Assembly (NCBI RefSeq): GCF_002878395.1
Contig: NC_061120.1
Location: 93,812,221 to 93,876,220 of the forward strand
DNA from: Capsicum annuum
Lineage: Eukaryota; Streptophyta; Magnoliopsida; Solanales; Solanaceae
DNA: 64,000 nucleotides
Direction of reading: 5' to 3'
This document shows positions 48,320 through 60,539 of the stretch, piece after piece. Position 1 is the first letter of the stretch, and each line of letters opens with the position of its first letter. A program made the translations under genes and the position numbers. A model generated the notes under the pieces. It was not told the origin of the DNA. It saw only the letters and a list, made by a program, of their open reading frames with translations, and did not search any database.

Positions 48320-50783
48320 TGTAATACTCTTATCTCAGTTCAGCTTCTAGTTGTATGTATAAGAGGCTCAAAGCCTAAAAATTTCACTAAGTATTAGGGA
48401 CTTAATCATTTTTAAGGCCTCTTAACTTCATGGATTTTTAAATTGGTCTTCTGACCCCGAGATGTTGATTTTTGAGTTAATTCTTATTTAGGGGTGTAAG
48501 GAGCATATCTTGGAGACGTTTTGGAGTTTTTGGGTGAGGATCGGTTCATGTTTGGATCACGATTCTAGCACATTGCGATAGTTCTGCATTGCGGTGCAAA
48601 TCCCAATGGCACATCCACCACATCACGATGATCAAGCAATTTCCAGGCTAGTTACGGATTAAAATGCCTAAGGGACAATTGTATATTTTTCCCTCAATCC
48701 AAGTAAGTATTTCAAAACTTATATCACCAGTTAGAGTATTATTTACCCGTCTTCTTTAATTCTCCTCTTAAAGAAACCCTTCTCATCCCCCAAGATCATT
48801 AATTCAATTACTTTCTCTTCAAGGGAACCAAGAATTCAAGTTCCCTAATTCAAGAACCTTAAAAAAATCATCAATATAGGTGTTTCTCTTTCAAGATTAA
48901 GTGTTTAAGGTGTGTGGGAGTTCATCTATAGGTCCCCTTTCACCCATGGAACCTAAGAACCCTTTTTGATTTTAAATTATTTGTTTTACATGTTTCAAGT
49001 TGAATTATCTTCATGAATCTCTTGTTGATTTCAATTACAAATTATGATTGCATGTGTTTTCGAGTAGAATAACTCATATCATGTCTGAATGTAGAAATTT
49101 CCATACCATGTTAAATTAATTTTAGGATGAATCTCCAAGTTTTGAATTTAGCCATGTTGTCCTATTGTCTTCCCATGTTTAAGACATTCCTATGTTCAAG
49201 TTCATGATTCCTAAGAGTTTGATGAAATGTCTATACTTTTGAATCTTTGAACCATGATTCAATCCCAAAGTTTTAAGCTTTAATATTTTATTTTATACTC
49301 ATTCAATATTGGTGGGTTATGAACACCCGATACTTATGTGATTTACATAAATTTACTTTTTCAAGTATTCAGACAGATAATCCATGAATCTTATTTGTAT
49401 ACTCAAATAGCCAAATTCATGATGAGCATTATCAATTTATGTTATTAATTACACCAGAATTTGTATGCACTATTATTTATAGGATACCATGACCTGAGAT
49501 TATTAGTTATTAGTTAACAATGCATGCACCAGTTAGCATTCCAGTGTCATTTAGTTGGGAGTAGGACTTAGCACCGAGTGAACATAGGGATGGTGTCTCT
49601 CCCATCAGTTTAGGCATGAGACACTAGTAGTTGTCCCAAAGTTCTATACCTACGGTGCCACCATAGATTTTGAGGGGTCCCCCATAAGTTAGGAATGACA
49701 CCCTCTTTCTTCAGGATATCAGCCTTGTGGAACCCACATCGTCAACCAGTGTTAGAATCCATGGCACAGTACTGACACCTTTCCAACTGGGTGATAGGTT
49801 AGACCCAGATTTGCTCAAATTGGGGCACGTTGGTTACATGATACCTCCTATAGTCTCAGTTAGTATTTAGTGTAATTTTTGTTCAGGTTCGCTTAACAAA
49901 GTGTAAAGACTTCCAGATATTCAGTTGTTCAACTTTCAGTCCTTCAGAATCCAAATTTATCTTAGTAACATAATAGATATAGATATACACTTAGTCTTTC
50001 ATTCTCATATATTACAGTTTCCAACACTTAGTTTCAAACCAAGTATTCATACAATACCCATATTTTATTGTTTTCCAGTTTCAATTCTATTTATATTATA
50101 AAAGTAAAGTTTTAAGGAACTAAGAGCATGATTCACCAACTTGTCAGATTATATTTGTGATGCATGTTTTAAGATATTTCAGCTTTTAATTTATTTCAGC
50201 CTCCTGCTGGGTCTTTTTAAACTTAGCATGCATGTTTTACAATTATGTATGAAATCAGTTTTACTTATTGCATTCACCCACACTTACTCAGTACATTCCC
50301 AAAGTACTGATCCACATATATGTCTATGTGGGAACATTGTTTTATAATATAGGTACCCATTGTAGTCCATACATCATGGTCAAATAGTTGTAGTTTCCAG
50401 ACAGCAGGTGATGAGTTCTCCTATTTCAGGTACTTCAGTCAGATGTTGTTCATGTACTTTACCTTATTATTCTTTTGTATTGATTAGTAGTAGTTGGAGT
50501 CATGTCCTAGCTATCTATTATCAGTATAGTAGAGGCTTCATAGAGGTCAGTCAAAGTCAGTCTTGTAATTTTAGTTCTCTCTTAAATTTTATTAGATTGT
50601 TAATTCTATTAGTATTATATTTTTCCTAAATTTTATCATGATTATATTTTCTCCTGGCAGAATAAATATTTTAATATATTACAAATTAGTTGCTCAACAG
50701 TGTTCCAGTTTATGGGTTAGCTTTGGATCACTTATGGTTTCAAGCACCGTATTACGACTAAGGTGTAGTCTATGGTCGTGGCA
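48320..50783 (+). repeat. 5' LTR of the 48320 element
   Basis: 2464 bp from TGTAATACTC to GGTCGTGGCA. It matches 53755-56234 throughout, for example GTATAAGAGGCT near the start and 'AGGGATGGTGTCTC' near 49588 and 55038. Confidence 0.87.
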
Positions 50784-50786
50784 AAA

Positions 50787-50800
50787 TTTGTATCAAAGCC
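50787..50800 (+). other. Primer-binding site of the 48320 element
   Basis: TTTGTATCAAAGCC, two changes from TTGGTATCAGAGCC, three bases after the LTR end. Confidence 0.78.
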
Positions 50801-53424
50801 CATGTCTAGTAGAGTCTTGTGGAACAATATGAATAAGTTTGTATTTTTCTTCGATAGGCTACTTGGCATTTAAGAAATATTTTCCTTTTTTCATGTTTCA
50901 TATCATGCTGTAGAAAAGTTCTTTAAGAAACTTATATAGATTTTCATTTTGCTTCATTCATGCCATCTCTGCCTTGTTTTTAAGGTAACAAAAAGAGTAA
51001 AGCTCAAATTCCTACAGATAGAACTTTCTCATACATTCCCCGTAGGCATTTATGGGATTTTATAGAATCTCAAAAGTATCCCATCAGTTCACTTATGTTC
51101 AAAAGTTTAAATATTTCATTCACGGTCATGAAAACTCATTCACTAAACCAAAGTTAGATGTACCTCCAGATCCCTTCTCAGGATCCAGTGATAGCATATG
51201 ATCTAGAGTTAGAAGCAGAACTCAGAAGTTTAGTAGTACTAAAGTGGGGATAGTGTTATCTGAATTTAGTAGATTATTTATCCATGGGTTTAGTTGTATT
51301 ATAGGTGAACCAGAAGGCTTGAAATAGTGTATGTAAGAATTTAAGTTTATTTATTAAAAATTAAGTATGATGATGTGGGCATGATTTACATATTTAATAT
51401 TAGTAGGCTATGTAGGAAGTTAGTATAGTTCATTAATAGATTGGGGATATCCATGTTAAGTGTTAGAATCTAAGTTTGAATATTTAAAGATTGGTCTAAT
51501 AAAAATTAGTTTCGAAATTCTTGATAGTGTGAACTCAGTGTATGATGATACTCATGCAGATTCTAAGTTGCGCAGTGTTTAAAGCTATTCTTTTATGACT
51601 ATTTTGGCTATAAAAAGTTAAGAGTTGTATCTCAGAAAGAAGTATTATCAATGGGTTCCGCACTTTCATGTGTAGTATTTTAGGGTGAATTTGTTATTGA
51701 TGAGTATTGTCATATTCTGATATTTAGAATAAAGTTTTTGCAGTTCGGTTTAGAGTTTATCAAAAGGGTTTCGCAAACTTAGAGTGATGGCTTAAAGCTA
51801 AGGGGGAGATGATAGAATAAGTAACCAAGTCAGGCTCTCAGATTCTAGTAGTGATACAAGTATATTATAGAATAGTAGTAAGGGAGGATGATGCCCAACG
51901 GATTCTTATTTCAGTATTTGTATTTCAGTTATCATAATATCTACGCATGCCTTACATGTTAGTTCCATGATCATAGCTTAAATTCACGCACTTTCCATAG
52001 AATCTTGTACACTTCTAGTTCCTAGTATAAGGAGTTCCAATTTTCTCATCTGTATGAATATATTCCATGAAATTTATGAACTCCAAACTCAGCTCATGTA
52101 GCTCATGACTCATGTAGTCATGCTTTATATTATGTTGCATTCCAATACTCATGTTACACTCTTAATGATCAACGAAATTCAGAATAAGTTATGTATATCC
52201 TTAGTTTTTATCTCTGTAATGAATCCATGTCCTGGATACTCTATTTCTCAGGCCCCAGTTAAGTGTCCAAGTTATGCATAGTATTTTTTTCATGCTTCAG
52301 GTCCTCATGTTCTAACCATTCAGTGACCTTTCCTTATATCTAGATAGTGATGATGAATAATTATTTAGATGGGAGAGAGTAAATGTTCCATGTTGGGGAA
52401 GATTGTTGTATGCCTGTCTTATGTAAGTCTATAAGTTTGAAGGATTATTAAGGCAAAGATTTTGGTGTATGTCATAGTTGGTGAAAATTTTTTGTGTGAT
52501 TTTCTTAAGAATAGCGCATAGAAGTAGTTAATGATAGAGGTTTGGAGGATATGAGAAAGATGTTTTATGGGTGTTTGCTTAGGAGTGTATATGTAGTTAT
52601 GAAGATAGGCTTGAATGTCATGTTTGTATATATGTGGATGAATGTATTGTGCATTAGTGAATGTCTAGTAAGAGGTTTAATATAGTTGTTGAAGTAGTAA
52701 TGATAATTATTCATGAGATGATAAGTTATGAAAATGCAGGGTGTATTAAATTCATGATTCCAACTAGTATTACAGTGTTATGGGTGCACTTTGTAGATTC
52801 GAGTAGGCTAGAACATAGTAAGAGAATTCAGTATAGCTCAGACTTCAGTAAATAGAGTTATCAGTGCCCATGTTAATATTTTCAATAGCCTCAAGTGAAG
52901 TTCAGTATTGAATTGGAATGTATAGCTAAGGAGTATGTCTAAGCTTCAGAGTAACAGTTGCGTTGTCTAATGCAGAGCAATTCTAGTTTATGTTTCATAA
53001 GCCAATGTTCCATGTTACAGATATATAGCCATATTAAGAGTCCTTACTCAAATATCTTATTTAGATCATGCGCAAGTTTTTTGCTCCCTACTGTTATTAT
53101 AACTTCTTAGAAAGTGTGTTGAAGAAAGACTCTAGTTGAGTATAAGATTTCAGTATAATTCAATCTATATATCAACCAATTCAGTTTAGCATTCAGAAAG
53201 AAAAGCTCCTATGGTTTTTTTAACTTCTGATCTAGTCTTACTATCAGAAGTTTCATGAATATTTCCTTTCAAAGAGATAGTTTGTTTGCATCTATATAAA
53301 TTGTTAATTCAGTGCAGTTTATGCATCATGCTTCAAATTTGATATTCAGTCATGATTCAGTTCGTAAGTGCCCCATGCATCATCTCTGTCTTTCCTTAGT
53401 ATTTCATCCAAGTTAGTATCATTT
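50801..53424 (+). other. Interior of the 48320 element, no coding content seen
   Basis: Stops are dense in all frames. The only frame above 60 codons (52661-52855) has no recognisable motif. The stretch is AT-rich with many 'CATGTT/TCAGTT' phrases like the LTR text. I see no gene, RNA or array. Confidence 0.6.
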
Positions 53425-53465
53425 GGGGGATGAATGATCCCAAAAGGGAGATGTTGTAATATCCC
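53425..53465 (+). repeat. Second polypurine-tract/LTR-start motif 300 bp upstream of the real one
   Basis: GATGAATGATCCCAAAAGGG followed by AGATGTTGTAATATCCCTAG parallels GATGAATGTTCCCAATGGGG followed by AGATATTGTAATACCCTA at 53730-53767. The stretch between them repeats the end of the interior, so this looks like a ~300-bp tandem duplication that ends just inside the LTR. Confidence 0.7.
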
Positions 53466-53743
53466 TAGTTTTCATATCCTAAACCTCTCATCTTTTCTTC
53501 TCAAAACCAGATCCTACCTAACGTATTGGTTACGCATAAGTTGACTCTCTCATTTCTATATCAGCGTTATGACTATTCTCATATCATTGTAAACAATCAT
53601 AAAATCAGTTCAGTTCACGTGTCATGTTTCAGACTCAGTTATGCAATCAAGATTCCAGTTATTCATGTTTAGTATATGATCTTAGTTGCCTTAGTTAAGA
53701 ACTCTACACCTAATCAGCCTCATTTGAAGATGAATGTTCCCAA

Positions 53744-53754
53744 TGGGGAGATAT
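53744..53754 (+). other. Polypurine tract of the 48320 element
   Basis: TGGGGAGATAT immediately before the LTR start TGTAATACCC. Confidence 0.78.
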
Positions 53755-56234
53755 TGTAATACCCTATATTACTCTTAGCTTAGTTCAGCTTCTAGTTTCA
53801 TGTATAAGAGGCTTAAAGCCTAAAAATTTCACAAAATATTGAGAACTTAGTCATTTTTAAGGCTTCTTAACTTCAAGAATTTTTAAATTGGTCGTCCCGA
53901 CCCCGAGATGTTGGTTTTTGAGTTACTTAATGTTCATGGGTGTAAGAAGCATTTCTCAAAGAAGTTTTGAATTTTTTGAATAAGGATTGGGTCATGTTTT
54001 GATCATGATTCCAGATGCTGATCGCGATAGTGTCGCGTCGTGGTGCTAATCTCAGTGGCAAGTTACCGCATTGCGGTGATCAAGAAATTCGCAGCCCATT
54101 TATGAATTTAAATGCCTAAGGAGAAATTGTGTCTTTTTCGCTCAATCCAAGTCGTCATATAACGACTTATATCACCAGTTAGGGAATTATTTACCCCTCT
54201 TCTTCAATTCTCCTCTCAAAGAAATCCTACTCATCCCCTAAGATAATCAATTCAATTACTTTCTCTCCAAGGAAACCAAGAATTCAAGTTCACAAATCCA
54301 AGAACCTTCAAAAAAGAATCAAGATTGGTGTTTCTGGTTCACGATTACGGATTTAAGGTATGTGGAAGTTCATCCATGAGTCCCCTTTCACCCATGGAGT
54401 CCAAGAAGCCTTTTTTATTTTAAATTATGAGTTTTACATGTTTCAAGTTGAATTATCTCCATGAATCTCTAGTTGATTTCAATTACAAGTTATGGTTTCA
54501 TGTGTTTTCAAGTAGAATGAGTCATATCATAGTTGAGTATTGAAATTTTCATACCATGTTCAATTGATTTCAGGATGAATCCCTAAGTTAAGAATTTAGC
54601 CGTGTTATCCTATTGTCTTCCTATGTTTAAGATATTCCTATGTCCAAGTTCATGATTCCAAAATATTTGATGAAATATCTATGCTTTTAAGTCTTTGAAC
54701 CATGATTCAATCCCAAAGTTTTAATCTTTAATAATGTATTTTATACTCATTCAGTGATGGTGGGTTATGAACACCCAATGCCTATGTAATTTACATAAAT
54801 TCAGGTTTTCAAGTATTCAAACAGATAATCCATGAATCTTATCAGTATACTCAGACGGCCATATTTATAATAAGCATTATAAATTTATTTGTTATTAATT
54901 ACCCTAGAATTCGTATGCACTATTATTTTCCGAATACCATGACCTGAGCTTATCAGTTATTAGTTAACAGTGCATGCACCAGTTAGTATTCCAGTGTCAT
55001 TCAGTTGGCAATAGGACTTAGCACCTTGCGAACATAGGGATGGTGTCTCCCCCATCAGTTTAGACATGAGGCACTAGTAGTAGTCCCTAAGTTTCAGACC
55101 TACGGTGCTGCCATAGATTTTGAGGGGTCCCCCATCTATTAGGAATAACACCCTCGTTCTTCAGGATATCATGATAGTGGAAACAACATCGTCAACCAGT
55201 GTTAGTATATATGGCACGGTACTGACACCCTTCCAACTAGGGTTAGGGGTTGGACCCCGATTAGATCAGATTGGTGCATCTCAGTTACATCATACCTCCC
55301 ATAGGCTTAGTCATAATTCAGTTTAGTTTTAGTTCAGGTTTTCTTGACTAAATGTACAGACTTTTAGACATTCAGTTTTACATCTTTCAGTCTTTTAAAT
55401 TTCAGATTTATCTCAGTAACATAACAGATATACACTTAGTCTTGCATTCTCGGATATTACAGTTTCCATCACGCAGTTTCAGACCTAGTATTCATATAGT
55501 ACCCATGTTTTTATTGTTTTCCAACTTCAGTTCTATTTATATTATAAAAGTAAAGTTTTAAGGAACTAAGTGTAGTGATTCACCAACTTATCAGATTATA
55601 TTTGTTATACATGTTTTAAGATATTTCATCCTTTAGTTTATTTTAGTCTCTTGGTGAGTCTACTTACACTTATCATTCATGTTTTAAGATTATGTATGAA
55701 ATTAGTTTCACTTATTCCATTCACCCCCGCTTACTCAGTACATTCTAGAAGTACTGATCCACATATACATCTATGTGACTACATTGTTTCATAATGTAGT
55801 TACCAATTGTAGTCCACATATCATGGCTAGACAGTTGCAGTTTCCAGACGGTAGGTGATGAGTTCTCCTATTTCGGGGACTTCAGTCAGATGTTGTTCAT
55901 GTACTTTACCTTATTATTCATTTGTAATAATTAGTGGTAGTTGGAGAAATGTCCCAGTTATCAATAGTCAGTATAGTAAAGAATTTATAGATGTCAGTCA
56001 AAGTCAATCTTGTAATTTTAGTTCTCTCTTCAATTTTATTATCTTGTAAATTGTATCAGTGTTATATATTTCCCAAATTTTATGATGATTACATTTTCGT
56101 CCAAAAGAAATAGTGATTTAATATATATTATAAATGAGTTTCTCAATAGTATGCCAGTTAATGGGTTATCTTGGGATCACTTGTGGTTTCAAGCACTGTG
56201 TTACAACTAGGGGGTAGTCTCTGGTCGTGGAAAA
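53755..56234 (+). repeat. 3' LTR of the 48320 element
   Basis: About 2480 bp, starting TGTAATACCC and ending GGTCGTGGAAAA, where the CA of the partner seems lost in an A run. The right edge is uncertain by a few bases because of that run. Confidence 0.83.
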
Positions 56235-56239
56235 AAAAC

Positions 56240-56312
56240 AAAATTCAATACTAATATCCATAACTCCTCTCGGGTACATCTATCGACAGAGGGTTTTAAG
56301 GATGTCACATTT
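56240..56312 (-). repeat. 5' LTR of the layer-0 chromovirus, piece 3 of 3
   Basis: Continues the base LTR after the 48320 element. On the minus strand it begins TGTGACATCC, which could be the LTR start; that would make the whole LTR about 0.88 kb. Alternatively the LTR continues to 58134 (about 2.7 kb). I cannot decide between the two without the element's other LTR. Confidence 0.5.
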
Positions 56313-58134
56313 TTTTTAGAAAAGCCAATATTTGTAGTATTTCCACAGTGCTACCAATAATTCATGAATGTATATGATACGAGAATGTAATGCTTACAAC
56401 AAACCAGAATGATAATTTTCATACCCAACCAATATACCAACCGTTCATGAAATCCAACATAAACCTTATGTCAATAGAGATATAAATTAAAATAAACCAT
56501 CAATACCACATTAGGCTTTTTCATAAAATATGATACCATAAATTTCATACACATAAAGCCAACTATGTCATATAGGGCCCCACATGGTCACACATAACAC
56601 ATAATATTACAAAACAACAGAATACCTCAATATTTAGGCCCCCACAGGGGCACATCACAAAAGTATAGCCATTTTCATGATTAGTTCCCACACCCTTAAC
56701 ATGATTTTGTATCAATATTGACTACCTAGATAGTCTGAAGAAACTAAAACCATAGCCTACCTCAAATACTGGAATCAACCCGAAATACTTTAATCAAAAG
56801 CCTTACTTCTCACAAACAAACTCAGAATCAATGAAGACTTAGAAATATACAACCTATGCATCAAAAGAATGCCAACAGTATTCAAATTGCCTATTTTTTT
56901 CTTTGGGGTGAAAATGAACCCGAAAAATAGATTCTCAAAAATAAAGAATAAAATCATAAATTTATTTTCAATATATGCTCCCATACTCTTAGGAGTCTAT
57001 AGCTGTAAACCCAAGCAAAAAAGAAGTTAAAAGCGAGGCACAAATCAATGAAAAACTAATTTTAAGCTTTACAGGCTATAATCCTAAAAATTCATTTTAA
57101 AATCAACAATTGAGGTTGTTTTTTGAATATGAAATCAAAAGAAAAGTGATAATTATAAGATTAAAAACCCACCCAAGTAAAAATGAGTTGGAATAGGGGT
57201 TTAAATTAGACAATTATAATTTTTAGGCCTTATGGGGCAAAATTTTCAATTTCAATCTTTTTAATTCACGTTTAAACAAGAAACATTATGTAATTTGGAG
57301 AAAATAGTTGAAATAGGTGTTATGGAGCTTACCCAACCTTAAAAGTTAAAGAAATTGCTCAAAATCACTAAACCCTGAACTCTAAGTCTCAAAAATAGTG
57401 AAAATAGTGAAACATAGGCATATAAAGGACTCAGACATCGCATACGCGGTACCTGGCTTGAGGGAAATTATCGCATATGAGAACCTACCGTTGCATACGT
57501 GAATCCTAATCGCAATAAAAATATAGCATATATGACACTTGTGTGTCAGCTAAGTCGCATTAGCGTACCTATCACGGTTGTGGGTGCACGAGCACTAGTA
57601 GGAGATTTGAAGAATTTTAAGTCTCTGGAGACCTATCAGAATTCATCAAGAATCCTAGGATTACAAGTGGACAATGCTACCCTATTTAGTTTGATGCTTT
57701 GAAATTAATGGTGATATTTGATTTTCAAAAAAATGACGTTTTTATAGTGTTGATCCCAAAAAACCAATTTTTTATAGTGTTGATCCCAAAAAAAAAATTC
57801 AGAATATTTTGAATCGAGGATCAAAATGATATATGAAGCCATAAAACCAAACCATCAAAGTTAACACCCAAAAAATGACATTCTAAATCTGTTAGCGTAG
57901 TTTGATTTGCTATACAATGCTCAGATCAATAATTGTTGACTGAAGTCAAATATAAGATTGCTTAAGCCACTAAAAACTCTAATATTGCATAAATCACATT
58001 GAAATACATTGAGAACTCTATCAATCATCTCCACATTCTAGAAATACCACAAGGAAATTACGGGGAAGGATAAAATAGTTAAATCACACATAAATAAATG
58101 TTTCATATAAATCACCAAAACTCAGGTCATTACA
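56313..58134 (-). repeat. Chromovirus-type LTR sequence, minus strand
   Basis: On the minus strand it begins TGTAATGACCTGAG at 58134, the classic start of Tekay/Del-like LTRs, and carries CGCGTATGCGATG and GGGGCCCTATATG phrases typical of such LTRs. No coding frame is credible. A 22-base phrase ending GTTGATCCCAAAAAA is repeated in tandem near 57740-57790. It is either the outer part of the layer-0 5' LTR or a separate truncated LTR into which layer 0 inserted. Confidence 0.6.
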
Positions 58135-59124
58135 ATTTCTCTTTTCTTGTACATCACACACTTCTTCATATATATATTCTTGATCTTAAAGTCATTCCAT
58201 ATTCATGTAGGATATGGTTGGTTTCTATTGTTATGATAAATGAAAAATGGATGAAACAAATAGAGGAAAGAAGTAAATGTGTTTTAACTTTAATTAAGAA
58301 GTGCTCTCCCATACTGGTAGGAGAAAAAATTTCATATTTTTAAATATTGAAGCATTACTCCATGTTATTAGTAAGGAAGGAAGACGACAAGTCTCGCGCC
58401 ATCATTGTCGTTGCTCGATCGATTTTGACTTTAAATTTAGATTTGAATTTATCAAACAGTCAATCAAGAGTCTATTTTCTTGTACAAACTTCATTTAAAA
58501 CTTAATGTTTAATGATTATTTTATCCAAAAATGTGATCTGAAGATTTCTCTATTTGCGAATGCTATAATATAAAAGCATGAAACTAGAGAAAATGCTTAT
58601 TACAAGCTTCAAAATTTTAATTTTGGTATATAATTCTATGTACATGTAGATTCTAGAATCAGTGGATAAGTTTTCTGAGCAAATGACATAATAAAAATTT
58701 TATGTAGATCCAAAGTTTATACAACGACATAAGAATGAAGAGATACCACAATTGGCACATAAGAAATCCTCTTAACTCAATCATCCATAAAAATATCTAA
58801 TTGGCTTAATTTGTTGGATTTGACTGCTAAGTGTCATTTTTCATGTGCTTTGAACTAATGCACATCCATGAACTAAGGGAGTGGTATATCTTTTGGTGTT
58901 TGAACTGATCCATTTTTCATGAGCTATGCACTAAGTCGCTTAATCGTGCTGGGAATTTGACCAACATAACTGAGGAAGATATTTTTGTTTGTATCTTTTT
59001 TGTGGCTCGAGTCAGATCGGGGGGTTAGATTAGGGTGTGTTTTATTTTTATAGAGTATCATATTTAACGTTGATTTGGGAATTTCAACTAAAGGAAGCGT
59101 ACAAGTGAAAAAAATATTTTAACA
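58135..59124. other. Intergenic stretch without a recognised feature
   Basis: Low-complexity AT-rich sequence. Frames at 58098-58343 and 58301-58498 have no motif and no gene context. It lies downstream of the PLAC8-type gene, so it is probably ordinary intergenic DNA. Confidence 0.5.
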
Positions 59125-59324
59125 ACGAGGGTAAATTTGACCCCAAAGTTTGACATCGGGGGTAAATTTAGCCCCAAAACATGATGAAATATATTTTTAG
59201 CCAATTTTTCAAAGTAGGGATAAATTTGGCCCAAAGTGTAACGAGGAGGATGAATTTGACTATGAAGTATGATAAAGAATATATTTAACTAATTTTTCAA
59301 AATAGAGGGATAAATTTGACCCCT
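59125..59324. repeat. ~85-bp imperfect tandem repeat (two full units and part of a third)
   Basis: Units at ~59156-59240 and 59241-59324 share 'GGxTxAATTTGxC', 'ATGATxAAxxATAT', 'AATTTTTCAAA' and 'GGGATAAATTTG', with a partial unit before them. The phrase GGTAAATTTGACCCC is common in plant intergenic repeats. No coding potential and no clear terminal repeats are seen. Confidence 0.65.
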
Positions 59325-59731
59325 ATCCCTTTCTATAACCACACAAAAGGAAAGACATTTAATTCATGTATTTTACTTTACTCTTAAGAGATTAAAAGTT
59401 TGATTTGGAAACTTTTGTTGGTGGTTTGTATGATGAACTCTACTGCGTTGAAAATATAAACAATTCGTAATTTTTGACCTGTACTTTATTCTTACAAGAT
59501 TTTTAAATTTTTATTTTCATGTACACAAGTAAAGTAAGGATTCATAAGCGTGCATAAGTAACATCGAAGAAAATTAGTGTAAAAGGAAATAGAATGAACT
59601 GTGATCAAGGATTCATAAGGTGTAGAATAAGTTAAGTCAAAGAAAATTAGAGTAATAAGGAAAGAGAATGAAGAGTAATTTCCCTATGGGCAATCACAAT
59701 GCTTAATAAGTAGTTTCACAAAAAAATTCTA

Positions 59732-59737
59732 TTTATT
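59732..59737 (-). promoter_or_regulatory. Likely poly(A) signal of the PLAC8-type gene
   Basis: AATAAA on the minus strand about 200 bases downstream of the stop codon at 59936-59938, preceded by T-rich sequence. Spacing is right for a plant 3' UTR. Confidence 0.5.
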
Positions 59738-59935
59738 GTCAGATGACTAAATCCTTCAATGCAAAAATGAAAAAAAAAAATGCTTTTCCAACAACATACT
59801 CAATGTGATCTCACAATTAAGGTCTGAAGAGATGACTGTACTCTATCTTGCACATAGAGAAGTTATTTCAGATAAATTCCAACTCAAAAAAATGAAAAAC
59901 ATTTCCCAACAAAAGAAAAAAAAATACAACATATT

Positions 59936-60169
59936 TCATGGGGATTCTATCTCCAAACCTTGGTACGGTACAATTTCTTTGCCAGAAGAATTAACTACAA
60001 CTTGATCATTATTTTCAGTTGAAGTCATCTCTTGAACTGCTGGTGGATCTACAACTGTTGTTGTCGGGTTATCATTACATGATAAATGAAGCTTTGTCTC
60101 CCTATGTTCTTGACATATTGCACACCAATGCAAACAACAATGCACCATACATGGATCACATGGTGAATC
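59936..60169 (-). CDS. Last coding exon of a PLAC8-family (Cys-rich) protein
   Basis: The exon gives 77 residues opening DSPCDPCMVHCCLHWCAICQ, followed by EHRE, the second cysteine block of PLAC8 proteins (pattern 'PCxxCxVHxxCxxCAxCQExRE'). A hydrophilic tail with a PPAVQEM motif follows, ending at TGA 59938-59936. The start of the exon is set by the splice acceptor TACGTACAG just before GAT (60170-60178). The frame upstream, although open to 60235, is lysine/leucine-rich nonsense and is read as intron. The first cysteine block and the membrane-associated N-terminus must lie in exons to the right of the window. PLAC8 proteins are small membrane-associated proteins linked in plants to cell number (FW2.2-like) and cation handling; this subgroup has the longer PPxVQEM tail. 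The exon itself has no stop or shift, so the gene may be intact. Confidence 0.83.
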   Translation of the reverse strand, partial: DSPCDPCMVHCCLHWCAICQEHRETKLHLSCNDNPTTTVVDPPAVQEMTSTENNDQVVVNSSGKEIVPYQGLEIESP

Positions 60170-60539
60170 CTGTACGTAAGTGTAATGGAACAACACAATC
60201 ATTAGTAATTTTTTTCTTTTAAGAAAATAAACCAAATATTAGGTAGTGACATCATAAAAATATTTACACAAATTCACTTATACAAGGCACATATAGGTTG
60301 GAATTACCCAGTAACTTCTGCTCACATAATATTTCTTATGAAAATTCAGTAAGTAATTGTAAATAATGAATTCTGACACTAATAAATTCAATAAACAGTG
60401 ATGGAATTTCCAATTCGAACTTCTAAGATAAATCTTTACCACAAACACATATAATTAGTTACCTAACAAAAATGGTAGCTAATATATTATAATATACTAA
60501 ATTTCATCATATAAAGTATCTTTTTACAATAAAGGTATA
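60170..60539 (-). other. Intron (3' part) of the PLAC8-type gene
   Basis: The stretch upstream of the acceptor on the gene's strand is AT-rich and non-coding. A pyrimidine-rich tract before TACGTACAG supports the acceptor. I see no further exon before the MITE at 60540 or the LTR at 60768, so the intron either is very long or the gene is cut here. Confidence 0.6.

Larger units (their letters stand above)
48320..56234 (+). mobile_element. Non-autonomous LTR retrotransposon with a 2.97-kb non-coding interior
   Basis: LTRs 48320-50783 and 53755-56234 are direct repeats with TG starts and a GGTCGTGG(CA) end. A primer site follows the left LTR and a purine tract precedes the right LTR. The interior 50784-53754 has no frame longer than 65 codons and no RT, RNase H or integrase motif. 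A short gag-like opening may exist near 50985 but is not convincing. Likely duplications are TAAAC (48315-48319) and AAAAC (56235-56239). The LTRs belong to the same family as those of the 29807 element, in the opposite orientation. It would have needed the enzymes of an autonomous relative. Confidence 0.82.

Noticed and set aside
59936..60235. Reading the PLAC8 frame as a complete 99-residue protein from the Met at 60235
   Set aside because: The first 22 residues are intron-like and follow no PLAC8 pattern, whereas a good acceptor (TACGTACAG) sits exactly at the start of the conserved part.
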